Notes: generated by a model not told the origin, from the letters alone. Positions 8,771-18,190 are shown, numbered from the stretch's first letter. The stretch: 64,000 nucleotides of DNA from Bacillota bacterium (GCA_023388635.1 JAEWFW010000009.1:1-64000), one strand, 5' to 3'. Program-made: numbers and translations.

Positions 8771-9670
8771 TTATTCAATAAAGCCAAAATTTCTAAGATC
8801 GACTGCTTGATTGCGCCAGTCTTTCTTGACTTTAATCCACAAATCGAGATAAATTTTCGAACCGAGCAATCGTTCAATATCATTGCGCGCACGCTTACCA
8901 ATTTCTTTCATCAACTGACCTTGTTTGCCGATCAGTATCCCTTTTTGCGAGCTCCGTTCGACGTAGATAATTGCCGATACAAACAGCGTATCTGTATTGT
9001 CACGTTCCTTAATCTGTTCAATCACGACGGCAATCGAATGAGGTACTTCTTCGCGCGTCAATTCAAGGACTTTTTCGCGGATCAATTCGGCGATGATAAA
9101 ACGCTCCGGATGGTCGGTAACTTGATCCGATGGGAAATACATCGGTCCTTCCGGCAACATTTTGACGATTTCATTGACGAGTACGTCGAGATTCTCGCCT
9201 TTTAAAGCTGAAATTGGAATGATCGCCGCCACATTCAGCAAATCCTTGTATTGACCGATCCGCACTAGCAATTGGTCTTTCGTAATTAAATCCTCTTTGT
9301 TAATGACGAGAATAATCGGTGTTTTCACTCCTGCAAGCATCTGCGCAATATATTCATCGCCACCGCCTGGTTCCTGGTCGGCTTCTACCAAAAACAGAAT
9401 GGCATCCACTTCTCCCAGCGTACTCGTCGCCTGTTTATTCATAAATTCACCCAAACGATGTTTCGGTTTATGGATACCCGGGGTATCGATGAACACCGCC
9501 TGAAATGATTCTCTTGTCATAATTCCCTGAATCTTATTGCGCGTCGTCTGCGGCTTGTTCGACATAATCGCCACTTTTTGCCCGAGCAATTGATTCAACA
9601 AGGTCGATTTCCCGACATTGGGACGACCGACAATAGAGATAAAACCTGATTTAAATGCATGTTTACTCAC
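8771..9670 (-). CDS. era: GTPase Era
   Basis: 299 residues, normal length. The G domain shows GRPNVGKS (G1), DTPGIHKP (G3) and NKED (G4), followed by a KH domain (about 200-290) with GILIGKQGQLMKEIGKRAR. Era binds the 3' end of 16S rRNA and assists 30S assembly. It lies in the ybeY-cdd-era-yqzL-recO string. A small inverted repeat (TGAATAA...TTATTCA) spans its stop codon. Confidence 0.98.
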   Translation of the reverse strand: MSKHAFKSGFISIVGRPNVGKSTLLNQLLGQKVAIMSNKPQTTRNKIQGIMTRESFQAVFIDTPGIHKPKHRLGEFMNKQATSTLGEVDAILFLVEADQEPGGGDEYIAQMLAGVKTPIILVINKEDLITKDQLLVRIGQYKDLLNVAAIIPISALKGENLDVLVNEIVKMLPEGPMYFPSDQVTDHPERFIIAELIREKVLELTREEVPHSIAVVIEQIKERDNTDTLFVSAIIYVERSSQKGILIGKQGQLMKEIGKRARNDIERLLGSKIYLDLWIKVKKDWRNQAVDLRNFGFIE

Positions 9671-9751
9671 TGTACTTCTCCTTTATATTCCATAATAATA
9701 TCCTAGCCAAGTAATAATTTTGATTGCGATTACAATTTCCAGGAGTTACGA

Positions 9752-10168
9752 TTACAATTGTCTGAATGCATACGGCAGCAGCTCTTCTAACGTACAATGC
9801 TTCACTTGTCCGGTTGCACTTACTAAATACACCGGCGTCTGAGAATCGGCAAATTCCGCTAGAACTTGTCTACACGCACCGCATGGCGCGATCGGTTGCT
9901 CTGTATCTCCGACGATCGCCACAGCTTGTACCCTACGTGCCCCTTCCGATACCGCTTTAAATACCGCCGTCCGTTCCGCGCAATTCGTCAAACCATAGGA
10001 CACATTCTCCACATTGCATCCGCTGTATATATTGCCGTCATCCGTCAACACAGCCGCTCCCACTCGGAATCGGCTATAGGGTACATAGGCATTGTCCATC
10101 GCCAATTTCGCGGCTTCTATGAGTCTCTGCTTCAATGTTTGCTCTACTTCGGTGTGTTTTTGTCCCAT
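9752..10168 (-). CDS. cdd: Cytidine deaminase
   Basis: 138 residues, the homotetrameric short form. It deaminates cytidine and deoxycytidine to the uracil nucleosides. The zinc site is NCAERTAVFKA (Cys plus catalytic Glu) and PCGACRQVLAE. I chose the ATG at 10168, 10 bp downstream of AAGGG; an upstream GTG at 10186 overlaps ybeY. In B. subtilis dgkA sits between ybeY and cdd; here the genes are 4 bp apart and dgkA is absent. Confidence 0.96.
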   Translation of the reverse strand: MGQKHTEVEQTLKQRLIEAAKLAMDNAYVPYSRFRVGAAVLTDDGNIYSGCNVENVSYGLTNCAERTAVFKAVSEGARRVQAVAIVGDTEQPIAPCGACRQVLAEFADSQTPVYLVSATGQVKHCTLEELLPYAFRQL

Positions 10169-10172
10169 AGCA

Positions 10173-10640
10173 CTACAACCCTTCACTCCGCAAAATCTCT
10201 TCCTGTAACCCGAACATTTCCTGCTCCTGCTGCAAATCCTGATGGTCGTAGCCCAACAAGTGCAACAGACCGTGTACCGCTAGAAAGCACATCTCTCTTT
10301 CCAAACCGTGACCGTATTCTTCTGCTTGTCGCTCCGCTACTTCGAGGCATATGACAATATCTCCGAGATGATAAGCCAATTCCTCTGAATCCTGCCAATC
10401 ATCCTCATCTTCATCATCATTGAGCGCGAACGATATGACATCGGTTGTTCGATCGATGTTGCGATACTCGCGGTTAATCTCCTGAATGCGCGCTTCGTCG
10501 ACGAACATGATACTGAATTCGCCCTCGTCCGTCCCAGTCAATTCCCCTGCGGCCTGTAAGCAAGCTGTCATCTTATCGAGCATATTTTGCGCAACTTCGC
10601 GCTTAGGATGTTCCTGTAACCAGTCGATTTCAAAACTCAT
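10173..10640 (-). CDS. ybeY: Endoribonuclease YbeY (rRNA maturation factor)
   Basis: 155 residues. The zinc-binding HGLLHLLGYDH motif (His3 site) lies near residues 120-130, with the conserved RNIDRTTDVISFAL upstream. It acts in 16S rRNA 3'-end processing and 70S quality control. It overlaps pgpH by 4 bp and is followed after 4 bp by cdd, so the three are almost certainly cotranscribed. Confidence 0.97.
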   Translation of the reverse strand: MSFEIDWLQEHPKREVAQNMLDKMTACLQAAGELTGTDEGEFSIMFVDEARIQEINREYRNIDRTTDVISFALNDDEDEDDWQDSEELAYHLGDIVICLEVAERQAEEYGHGLEREMCFLAVHGLLHLLGYDHQDLQQEQEMFGLQEEILRSEGL

Positions 10641-12766
10641 GAAATCACCTCTTTCGCAAGCAGTTGATGATTATCTTCCGGATATTCAATTCGCGAATGG
10701 TAGATTCCATTGAGAACATGCAAATAGGCATGCACCATATGATCCAGATCCTTAAAAGTCAAATCGCATTCATCAAATTGTCCGTCATCTAATTTGTCTT
10801 TAATAATTTTGCGGATCATCGTTTCCATACCCGCTTGTGTCGGTTTGGACATGGAGCGCACAGCGGCTTCCACCGAGTCGGCTACCATGACAATCGCCGC
10901 CTCTTTCGTCTGCGGCTTCATACCCTTATAGCGAAAATCTTCTTCGCGCACACTGGCTCCATTGGCTTCTTCCTTGGCTTTATTGTAGAAAAAACTCAAT
11001 AATCCTGTACCGTGATGTTGAAAAATAATATCACAAATCTGTTGGGGGATTTTATGTTTTTCCGCTAACTCCACACCGTCTTTCGGATGGGATGTAATAA
11101 TCAATGAGCTCAGTCCGGGTGCAATCCTGTCATGAGGATTGTCCTTATTCAGTTGATTTTCAATAAACATATACGGTCGTTTCGTCTTCCCTACATCATG
11201 GTAGTACGCTCCGACACGCGCCAATAACGGGTCTGCGTCGATCGATTCTGCCGCTGCTTCCGCCAAATTCCCGACAATCACACTGTGATGATACGTCCCA
11301 GGTGCCTCCACAAGCAATTTTCGCAATAGTGGGTGATTCGGATTCGATAATTCCAGCAAACTGACCGACGACATGACGCCAAACGTGCTCTCCATGAAAG
11401 GCAATATTCCCAAAGTCAACACAGAACACACCAAGCCGTTAATCACACCAAATAACAAATTCGTCGATAAAACCGTCGTTTGCAGCTCCACTGACAATAA
11501 ATGGATCGCTGCAATCGCTAGTACATTGACAAATGCGATGACGATACCCGCCCGCATAATTGCCGAACGCTGTGTCATCTTCGTCACACAGAACGCTCCC
11601 GCCAAGCTGGATGTAAGGCTGACAAAACCGAAACGGAAATCAAACAGCAAAGCTGGGTCCGTTTGAAATATAAAACTGACAATGATGCTAAAAGCAATCG
11701 ACGAAAAGACAGCAATCCGCGAACTGATTAGAATAGAAATCAGCATCGTGCCAGTAGCAATCGGCACCAAATAACCCACGGAACTGTAGTCGATCACACC
11801 AATCGTCATATGAACGATTTTAATGACAAACAGCATAAGCACCCAAATTAAAATCAGCAATCCTAATAAACGATTATCACGTATGATATCCGCTTTATAG
11901 ATCTGACAATACCGGTACAGACCTAATACGAGGATCAAGACAATAATGAACGTCCCTGCCCAATCAATATACGGGATGCGCTCTTCCAACATGTGCAGGG
12001 AATCTAATTTTACATATATATCTTCTGTAATCACGTCGCCTTTCGCGACAATCAAAGTGTTCTTCGGGATCATCCGATCGGCAACAGACGATTCTTCTTG
12101 ACTGCGGCGCTCGTCCGTCGATTGCTGGTCAAAAAACATATTGGCAGCAATCGAATTTTCAACGATTTCACGAATAATAAAGCGCTCATCTTTAGTTGCT
12201 TCTAAACCGATAATCAAATCGTCAGCCAATGCACGCGCATTTTTCAAATCTGTCTGCTTCAAACCGTCTTGCATCGTCTGCGATACGATGTCTCGAATAT
12301 ACAAGCGCATTCGATCGAGATTTTCCGGCTCTGAATACAGCAGTTTATAATACAGTTCTTCGGAAAGGTTAATTTCACTCCGCTCTTGCAGCGTGTTGAT
12401 TTTGATCGTTTCCGTGATTTCCTCATTTTTCAGCCGCTTTACATCAAAGAAAAGCTGATCAATGCTGGCATTGACTTTATTCAATACAGTGTGATCCATG
12501 CGATAAATATCTTCAACCAGTGCTCGCGCTTCATTTCTCGCCTGTTCTGTGGCGACAATATCGACTGCCGTACGATTAGCAATGATATCCTCAGGACTTC
12601 GATCACCGACACGCAGGTCATAGGAAACGCTGCTGACTCCTTCCAGCATCAAAAGAAAGATTCCCGTCATCAGCATTCCCAGCAGCACATAGCGAAGCAC
12701 GGCATTTCCTTGAAGCTTGTACCGTTCTAATACATCTTTTGATTTCTGCAAAACTCTGTTCCCCAC
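10637..12766 (-). CDS. pgpH: PgpH-type 7TM-HD cyclic-di-AMP phosphodiesterase
   Basis: 709 residues (B. subtilis YqfF family). An N-terminal TM (about 24-44) is followed by a long extracellular 7TMR-HDED domain (45-260), seven membrane helices (about 270-470) and a cytoplasmic HD domain. The HD site is TYHHSVIVGNL ... YYHDVGKTKRP ... FQHHGTG. Members hydrolyse c-di-AMP. The gene sits between phoH and ybeY, its standard place. Confidence 0.95.
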   Translation of the reverse strand: MGNRVLQKSKDVLERYKLQGNAVLRYVLLGMLMTGIFLLMLEGVSSVSYDLRVGDRSPEDIIANRTAVDIVATEQARNEARALVEDIYRMDHTVLNKVNASIDQLFFDVKRLKNEEITETIKINTLQERSEINLSEELYYKLLYSEPENLDRMRLYIRDIVSQTMQDGLKQTDLKNARALADDLIIGLEATKDERFIIREIVENSIAANMFFDQQSTDERRSQEESSVADRMIPKNTLIVAKGDVITEDIYVKLDSLHMLEERIPYIDWAGTFIIVLILVLGLYRYCQIYKADIIRDNRLLGLLILIWVLMLFVIKIVHMTIGVIDYSSVGYLVPIATGTMLISILISSRIAVFSSIAFSIIVSFIFQTDPALLFDFRFGFVSLTSSLAGAFCVTKMTQRSAIMRAGIVIAFVNVLAIAAIHLLSVELQTTVLSTNLLFGVINGLVCSVLTLGILPFMESTFGVMSSVSLLELSNPNHPLLRKLLVEAPGTYHHSVIVGNLAEAAAESIDADPLLARVGAYYHDVGKTKRPYMFIENQLNKDNPHDRIAPGLSSLIITSHPKDGVELAEKHKIPQQICDIIFQHHGTGLLSFFYNKAKEEANGASVREEDFRYKGMKPQTKEAAIVMVADSVEAAVRSMSKPTQAGMETMIRKIIKDKLDDGQFDECDLTFKDLDHMVHAYLHVLNGIYHSRIEYPEDNHQLLAKEVIS

Positions 12767-12785
12767 GTATACTCACCTCACTGGA

Positions 12786-13748
12786 TTATGAGCCGGTTCC
12801 ACCTTCGTATGCATGTATGACTTTCTGAACTAGTTGGTGACGCACAATATCAACTTCTCGCAAATACACAATGCCGATATCATCGACACTATCCAGAACC
12901 TTAACAGCATCCAATAATCCCGACGTTTTTCCTCGCGGTAAATCAACTTGCGTCACGTCTCCCGTGACGACCATTTTCGATCCGAATCCCAATCGCGTCA
13001 GGAACATCTTCATCTGTTCCCGTGTCGTATTCTGCGCCTCGTCAAGGATGACAAATGAATCGTTTAACGTCCGTCCCCTCATAAATGCCAACGGAGCGAT
13101 TTCGATGATACCGCGCTCTATAAATTTCTGCATCGTATCCATGCCCAATAGCTCAATTAATGCATCATATAAAGGACGCAAATACGGATCGACCTTCTCT
13201 TGCAAATCCCCCGGCAAAAATCCGAGATTTTCCCCTGCTTCTACCGCCGGTCGTGTAAGAATAATTTTTTTGACTTCGTTATTTTTCAACGCAACCACAG
13301 CCATAACCACGGCAAGAAATGTCTTACCACTTCCCGCCGGTCCGACACCAAACACAATGTCTTTCGCTTTAATTTGCTTGATATATTCTTTTTGTCCGAT
13401 CGTTTTGACTTTAATCGATTTCCCCTTGACCGTCTTGGCAATCTCTTCATTTAATACGTGCGCCACGTTGCCTTGCGCTTCCAGATTGTGCATCTGAATC
13501 ATGTACAAGACATCGCGCAAAGAAATATCGTGTTTCAGACCGATTAAACCGCGCAAATCTCCTATGACAGCCTCAACCTTTTTTACGTCATCGGTTGTAC
13601 CGGTTACAGTAATTTCATCGCCGCGTGTGACGATTTTTACCGGGAAAAACTTCTCAATTTCTTTCAGAAATTGATCATTCGGACCAAATAAGTTTGTCGT
13701 TTCATCAACATTTCCCAAAGCTATTTTCACTTGTATTTGTCCATTCAA
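12786..13748 (-). CDS. phoH: PhoH family ATPase
   Basis: 320 residues. An N-terminal KH-like region is followed by the PhoH ATPase domain with Walker A GPAGSGKTFLAV and Walker B VILDEAQNTT. Related to the N-terminal half of superfamily 1 helicases; PhoH proteins are linked to RNA metabolism next to YbeY. It follows yqfD by about 33 bp and precedes pgpH by 19 bp. Confidence 0.95.
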   Translation of the reverse strand: MNGQIQVKIALGNVDETTNLFGPNDQFLKEIEKFFPVKIVTRGDEITVTGTTDDVKKVEAVIGDLRGLIGLKHDISLRDVLYMIQMHNLEAQGNVAHVLNEEIAKTVKGKSIKVKTIGQKEYIKQIKAKDIVFGVGPAGSGKTFLAVVMAVVALKNNEVKKIILTRPAVEAGENLGFLPGDLQEKVDPYLRPLYDALIELLGMDTMQKFIERGIIEIAPLAFMRGRTLNDSFVILDEAQNTTREQMKMFLTRLGFGSKMVVTGDVTQVDLPRGKTSGLLDAVKVLDSVDDIGIVYLREVDIVRHQLVQKVIHAYEGGTGS

Positions 13749-13781
13749 ACCCTGAACCCACTCCTTTTATGTTTTTAATCA

Positions 13782-14981
13782 TTATATCACTTTTCTGACC
13801 GTTATATCTTCAATTGTTTCAATTAACACTTTTAAATATGCTTGCTGCTCATCAATATTGTATTCGATTATTGTTTCCGAAACAACTTCTTTGAAATCCT
13901 TTTGCCCTTTCACTCGTTGCCGCGCACTTTCCAGAGCAATATCTTTCGCGGCTTCCCGATCTAAATGTACAACTTCTTTCTCTTTCTCGAAATACGTATC
14001 GACATGCAATTCCACAGGAAAACGCATCGTTCCCCATTCTGCTTGCTTGACGACAGTCGTCATGTCATGGTCAACCAGTTCAGCTAAACTCTTGCGCAGA
14101 TACAGCGGAACATCCCATTGTTTCCAGACCAACCTGTGCTTTTTCACGGAATTTCCTGTATATGTATCGACTTCTCTCTGTAACGGTAATGCCACCTCTA
14201 CAGTATACCAAACAATTCCTTCGACGACACCCTCCGCCGCTATTTTTTTGCCGCCCTGCTCATCTTCATATAAACTTCCGGAAATCAAAATTTGATTCGC
14301 AGACACTTTTTGTCCCGGCTTCACATACGCCACACCTTCATAGACCAAAATTCGATGAATCATCGCCTGCTTGCGGGCAACTAAATTTGACGGAACCGAT
14401 TTCTCATCCGTTTTTGCTTTGGCAATCGGTACTGCCGTAATTTTCAATTTCGTGCCTTGGACTTCCGTGCCGATCCATACATATTCATTTTGCAGTTGCT
14501 CACGCAATTGGCTTTGTATCATATCCTTGTCTGGAATGTTGCGTTTCCAAGTGCCCTCTGCTACACCGATTTCCACCAACTGCTCGCGAATCACCGTCTC
14601 CGCTTCGTATGTAAGCTGCTTCCCATGCTGATCACGAACTTCAATATCCCAAATAAAACCGGTCATTGTCCAAATAAACAACAAAAAAAATAAAAATCCT
14701 GCGACGAACATGTAACGCTTGCGCAACCTCCAATTAAAAAAGGGGATTCCGCTCTTGTGCTTAATCGTAAATTTACAGTTTGTCTTTTTCAGACACGCGC
14801 GAAAATATCTAAAATCACGCAAATTAAGCGTAAACTGGATTGTTTCATCAGAAGTCTTTCGCACATCCCAAAGATAGATACCCGATCGATTCAATTGATT
14901 GAGCAGTGGTGATAACAACTTACCCGTCACTTCCACCGATATCGTTCCTTGAAAGAAATTTTTTATTTTCTCCGAAATCAT
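13782..14981 (-). CDS. yqfD: Sporulation protein YqfD
   Basis: 399 residues, usual length. An N-terminal cytoplasmic part (1-90) is followed by one membrane helix (about 91-112, FVAGFLFFLLFIWTMTGFIW) and a large outer domain. B. subtilis yqfD is a sigma-E gene expressed in the mother cell and needed for normal sporulation; its biochemical role is unknown. It starts 2 bp after yqfC, and the pair is preceded by a sigma-E-like promoter. Confidence 0.93.
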   Translation of the reverse strand: MISEKIKNFFQGTISVEVTGKLLSPLLNQLNRSGIYLWDVRKTSDETIQFTLNLRDFRYFRACLKKTNCKFTIKHKSGIPFFNWRLRKRYMFVAGFLFFLLFIWTMTGFIWDIEVRDQHGKQLTYEAETVIREQLVEIGVAEGTWKRNIPDKDMIQSQLREQLQNEYVWIGTEVQGTKLKITAVPIAKAKTDEKSVPSNLVARKQAMIHRILVYEGVAYVKPGQKVSANQILISGSLYEDEQGGKKIAAEGVVEGIVWYTVEVALPLQREVDTYTGNSVKKHRLVWKQWDVPLYLRKSLAELVDHDMTTVVKQAEWGTMRFPVELHVDTYFEKEKEVVHLDREAAKDIALESARQRVKGQKDFKEVVSETIIEYNIDEQQAYLKVLIETIEDITVRKVI

Positions 14982-14983
14982 TG

Positions 14984-15316
14984 TTACCCCTCCACCTGAT
15001 TGCCGTCAATTTTCCACTTGATATTGTCGATCTTTCCTTCGATCAGTATCTCTCTGTACATGACACCGCAAATCACCAAACTTGTTCCGTAAATGAACAG
15101 CTCTCCCGCCCTTGTTTGCAGACGGATTTTCGTATCAGAGAACTCCAACAACCCAATATGGTTTTCGACATACAATTGCATGTCACCGATCATCGTCGTA
15201 CGCGGCAAGTCAAATATTAAATCCTTCGGCAAATCCAACGATTTGACAATTTTATTTTTAAACCGCTGCTGCCAACCAGAGTTCACCTGTTTATGTGTGT
15301 TATTTTTCTTTCCCAT
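14984..15316 (-). CDS. yqfC: Sporulation protein YqfC
   Basis: 110 residues. The YqfC-like domain (about 30-105) shows LPKDLIFDLPRTTMIGDMQLYVENH. Small partner of YqfD in nearly all spore formers; function unknown. The first 25 residues are basic and hydrophilic. An AAGGAG site precedes the ATG. In B. subtilis yqfB-yqfC follows floA directly; here about 4.4 kb of other genes intervene. Confidence 0.92.
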   Translation of the reverse strand: MGKKNNTHKQVNSGWQQRFKNKIVKSLDLPKDLIFDLPRTTMIGDMQLYVENHIGLLEFSDTKIRLQTRAGELFIYGTSLVICGVMYREILIEGKIDNIKWKIDGNQVEG

Positions 15317-15354
15317 GCGATTCCTCTCCTTATGGAGACTCTATTTCTCTTTAC

Positions 15355-15383
15355 ACTCTATGCATTATGCACCGCGTATATGA
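15355..15383 (-). promoter_or_regulatory. Sigma-E-like promoter of yqfCD
   Basis: On the minus strand TCATATA (15377-15383) and CATAGAGT (15355-15362) are separated by 14 bp. This matches the sigma-E pattern (KMATATT, 14-15 bp, CATACANT) at 6 of 7 and 6 of 8 positions and fits known sigma-E control of yqfD. It lies about 40 bp before the yqfC start. Confidence 0.6.
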
Positions 15384-15443
15384 AAACAATCGAATACTGC
15401 TATAATGTAACATCATGCAAATTTTCAGATCGTATTTTATAAG

Positions 15444-15480
15444 CAAAAAGAGTTTGCAAAATAATTTCTTTGCAAACTCT
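15444..15480 (-). terminator. Terminator after the anti-sigma-like gene
   Basis: A 12-bp perfect stem AGAGTTTGCAAA / TTTGCAAACTCT with 8-base loop is followed on the minus strand by TTTTT. It separates the inserted block from yqfCD. Confidence 0.85.
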
Positions 15481-15540
15481 CTAATGATTTATTTGTATAG
15501 AATTATTTTTATATCTTGACCACCGCTCATATTTACTTCG

Positions 15541-16737
15541 CTATTTTGCATAGCTTTCGTGCCACGCTTTAGCACGTTCAGCTTCTTCTTTCATTTGTGC
15601 AACAGTAAAACCGTCATATCCCTCGAATACGTTTGTATAAGGCATATACTCAGTCACTGGAGAAATGGCGGTGATTGTACCATCATCGTTTATTTTTGCT
15701 ACCCTCCCAGGCTCGATATAAGGTCCGCCTTCGGAAGGGTCAAGGAATATCAAATACTGCCCTCCCAATTCAAGGTATTTGGGACCATACGATATCGCGC
15801 TAATCTCATCTCCGTCCTCTGGTTGTAACGAGTACCAGCGATTTGATGATACGGAGAGAATATTGTCCGTGCTCAAGCTGTACTCATAATGGTCATCACC
15901 CCATTGGTCTTTGGTGTGGCTCGCAGACATGACAGTGGCTTCAACTAATACGCCCCAATGCCGCGCAATTTCTCCGAATGAGGTAATGACAGCGGGAAGA
16001 TTTTCGTCTGATGTTAAGACGGTGATAGCTTCCGCAAGGACACTCGCGTCTTCGCCATCGAAACGATTGAAGTCCTCATGCGGCGAATGTGTCCAGACGC
16101 GCCCTCGGTCGTCAATTTCAAATTGTACATCAAGGTCACCTACGACATACCATATGTCTTCTTCCTGCCAATATCCCAGCGGCAGCAGGTAAACACCACC
16201 TTCGCGGAGAAGATTATTTTTTTCTTCGCCTGTACAACCGCCATAAAGGTTTTGCGACAGCGAAAGGGTTTCAGGAATACCATCATAGCGGCTCCATAAT
16301 AAAGAAAGGATACGAAGGGACGAGGTTTGTTTCCATACACCACCTACTTCATAACCCGGGTTTTTATCTTCCCACAATTCTGTTCCAGTGACCCGCACAA
16401 AAGCGAACATTTGCGGCGCGCCGTAAGAGAAAAAATCACTGAGCTTGGAATGTACCATGCGATCCATTTCAACGTCGAACTGGATTTCCGAAAGGCTAAA
16501 ATTGTTCACTGGCAGACCAATAATTGATGTGTCAATGATACTTGCGTTTGGGTCATTGTCTATAACGATTTCGCCGAGATTATTGGGATTGGTAAACAAT
16601 TTAGGAATTGTCCAAATGCAAAGCAGTAAAACCGCCGCACAAGCCGCCATTCCCGCATATTGGAATACAGTTCGGTTTCGATGCCGTCGGGTGTTTTTTT
16701 GAAATATACTATCTAAATAGCTAGCGTATTTTCTCAT
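15541..16737 (-). CDS. Putative membrane-anchored anti-sigma factor / sensor protein
   Basis: 398 residues. A short basic cytoplasmic N-terminus (1-26) is followed by one membrane helix (about 27-46, FQYAGMAACAAVLLLCIW) and a large extracytoplasmic domain rich in acidic and aromatic residues that I cannot assign to a family. The topology resembles anti-sigma factors, and the ATG overlaps the stop codon of a sigma-70 C-terminal fragment (TAATG). So it was probably the anti-sigma partner of an ECF sigma factor that has been lost. The gene itself is intact and has its own terminator. Function inferred from context only. Confidence 0.6.
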   Translation of the reverse strand: MRKYASYLDSIFQKNTRRHRNRTVFQYAGMAACAAVLLLCIWTIPKLFTNPNNLGEIVIDNDPNASIIDTSIIGLPVNNFSLSEIQFDVEMDRMVHSKLSDFFSYGAPQMFAFVRVTGTELWEDKNPGYEVGGVWKQTSSLRILSLLWSRYDGIPETLSLSQNLYGGCTGEEKNNLLREGGVYLLPLGYWQEEDIWYVVGDLDVQFEIDDRGRVWTHSPHEDFNRFDGEDASVLAEAITVLTSDENLPAVITSFGEIARHWGVLVEATVMSASHTKDQWGDDHYEYSLSTDNILSVSSNRWYSLQPEDGDEISAISYGPKYLELGGQYLIFLDPSEGGPYIEPGRVAKINDDGTITAISPVTEYMPYTNVFEGYDGFTVAQMKEEAERAKAWHESYAK

Positions 16738-16808
16738 TATGCTTCTCCTTCCAAAAAATCTTTGAGCACATAACGGACTCGTGCGATAAGGCTTCTCACG
16801 CTCGAAAT
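16737..16808 (-). pseudogene. 3' remnant of an ECF sigma factor gene
   Basis: The open frame before the stop reads SVRSLIARVRYVLKDFLEGE, the typical end of a sigma-70 region 4 recognition helix and tail (compare SVRSLI-R-RKKL in intact ECF sigmas). An in-frame TAG (16809-16811) and AT-rich sequence lie directly upstream, and no region 2 or rest of region 4 follows. Its TAA overlaps the ATG of the anti-sigma-like gene. Too short for any ORF caller. Confidence 0.7.
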
Positions 16809-16836
16809 CTAATTTATTAATAATGACGTAAAAATG

Positions 16837-16881
16837 TAAAAAAAGTTCCCTATTTTTCGGATTAATTCCAAAATAGAGAAC
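16837..16881 (-). terminator. Terminator after the glycosyltransferase cassette
   Basis: Stem GTTCCCTATTTTTCGG / CCAAAATAGAGAAC (16845-16881), with a few mismatches, is followed on the minus strand by seven T residues. It ends the UbiA-EamA-GT-C transcript. The rest of 16809-16962 is AT-rich with nothing else visible. Confidence 0.8.
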
Positions 16882-16962
16882 CGTTTTACAAAAAGTAGTG
16901 TATATAATTATGTAAAAAGTTATCCTTTCATCTTCGAAAGTCTAACGTATAAGGATTTTTGA

Positions 16963-18180
16963 TTATGAAGTTGATTTAAATAGATATTTTTTAAATAATA
17001 ATTTGCCTAATAAGTTAATTGTAAACGCTGCAAAAAGAATCAGTAGCGGCTCAATGGCAAAACGATATCTCGGTGCAAAATACAGAAATGCTATCAAGAG
17101 ATTATAAGCAGCTATGTATAAGACTAGCCATGATGTATCATGCCAATATTGTCTGCTCAATATTATTCCCAGCACTGATATAATTGCTAGTAGTCTGAAA
17201 GAAAAAACTGTATATAAATTTTTTACCCAGTTTGAAGCAAATCGTTGCACATCGGAATTTTCTTTTGTCCAAAACAAATGATTTACTTGTATGGCTTTCT
17301 CTAATGTTCTTACAGGATTGTTTACAATATATTCAAACGCGCGTCGTTTCCCTTCTTTATCGACATCGGGATGATCTCGTAATTGAATAATAGGGTCGTC
17401 AGGTCCCATGTTTACCCATTGACCTGTCGATTTTTCATTATGTGCCAGATATAAATTAATTCCTGCATTTACATCTATAAAGACAAATTCGCCTACTACA
17501 ATATAATTGCGAATTGTCCAAGGTAAGATTGTCAGAAACATAAATAATAACACGATACCTGTTCCTTTTACTGCCTTGCCCCAATTGACGCTGATTTTCT
17601 TTTCATGGAACAAAAGGAGAAATCCAATTAACACCCCAAAAGGCAAAGCAACTGTGCGAATCAAAGAAGCAATTCCAAAAATAATGCCCGTAACCACTAA
17701 TAATTTACTAGACTTTTCTTCAACTGCTATCTGCGCACAGAGTATTCCCGAGAATAATACAAATATCCACAATGTTTCACTGATAAACATTCCCGTATAT
17801 AGTATTGCAGGCGGATACACCGCGTATAGAATACCTGCTGTAATAGCAATGCTGTATTGTTTGAATAATTTCATCGTTATGCCGTATATTAGTGCGGCAG
17901 TCAATGCGCCTAAAATTGATTGGATGATTTTTATAGAAACAATATAGGGAATCTCAGGCTGTCCGAAAATTTTAAATAAAAAACCAGTAAAAAAAATATA
18001 ACCCGGCGGCCAATAAACGCCTTCCGTGCCATAATACAGACCGTTCATTACATTCGTTGCATACGAGAACAAAGAAGGTTCATCGCTTACCCATGGCGAA
18101 AAAAAGAACTTATTAAATACCAAGCGCACACAAAGTGCGAGCAAGAATATACCAATTGGAAAAACAAGCTTACGTTTCAT
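16963..18180 (-). CDS. GT-C family glycosyltransferase (PMT/ArnT-like)
   Basis: 405 residues, multi-pass (about 10 helices). The first outer loop carries the acidic pair characteristic of the GT39/83 lipid-linked-sugar transferases (SPWVSDEPSLF, about residues 28-38), followed by a YWPPGYIFF segment. Such enzymes move a sugar from polyprenyl phosphate to a lipid, glycan or protein acceptor outside the membrane. It starts 10 bp after the small EamA gene and is third in a cassette with a polyprenyl-phosphate phosphoribosyltransferase. The donor is therefore probably polyprenyl-phosphate-pentose. Sequence is more AT-rich than the neighbouring backbone genes. The acceptor is unknown. Confidence 0.8.
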   Translation of the reverse strand: MKRKLVFPIGIFLLALCVRLVFNKFFFSPWVSDEPSLFSYATNVMNGLYYGTEGVYWPPGYIFFTGFLFKIFGQPEIPYIVSIKIIQSILGALTAALIYGITMKLFKQYSIAITAGILYAVYPPAILYTGMFISETLWIFVLFSGILCAQIAVEEKSSKLLVVTGIIFGIASLIRTVALPFGVLIGFLLLFHEKKISVNWGKAVKGTGIVLLFMFLTILPWTIRNYIVVGEFVFIDVNAGINLYLAHNEKSTGQWVNMGPDDPIIQLRDHPDVDKEGKRRAFEYIVNNPVRTLEKAIQVNHLFWTKENSDVQRFASNWVKNLYTVFSFRLLAIISVLGIILSRQYWHDTSWLVLYIAAYNLLIAFLYFAPRYRFAIEPLLILFAAFTINLLGKLLFKKYLFKSTS

Positions 18181-18190
18181 ATCTTCTCCT

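Noticed and set aside
16963..18180. Assignment of the GT-C protein as ArnT of lipid A modification
   Set aside because: No arn genes or lipid A genes accompany it; the UbiA neighbour points to a pentose lipid instead.
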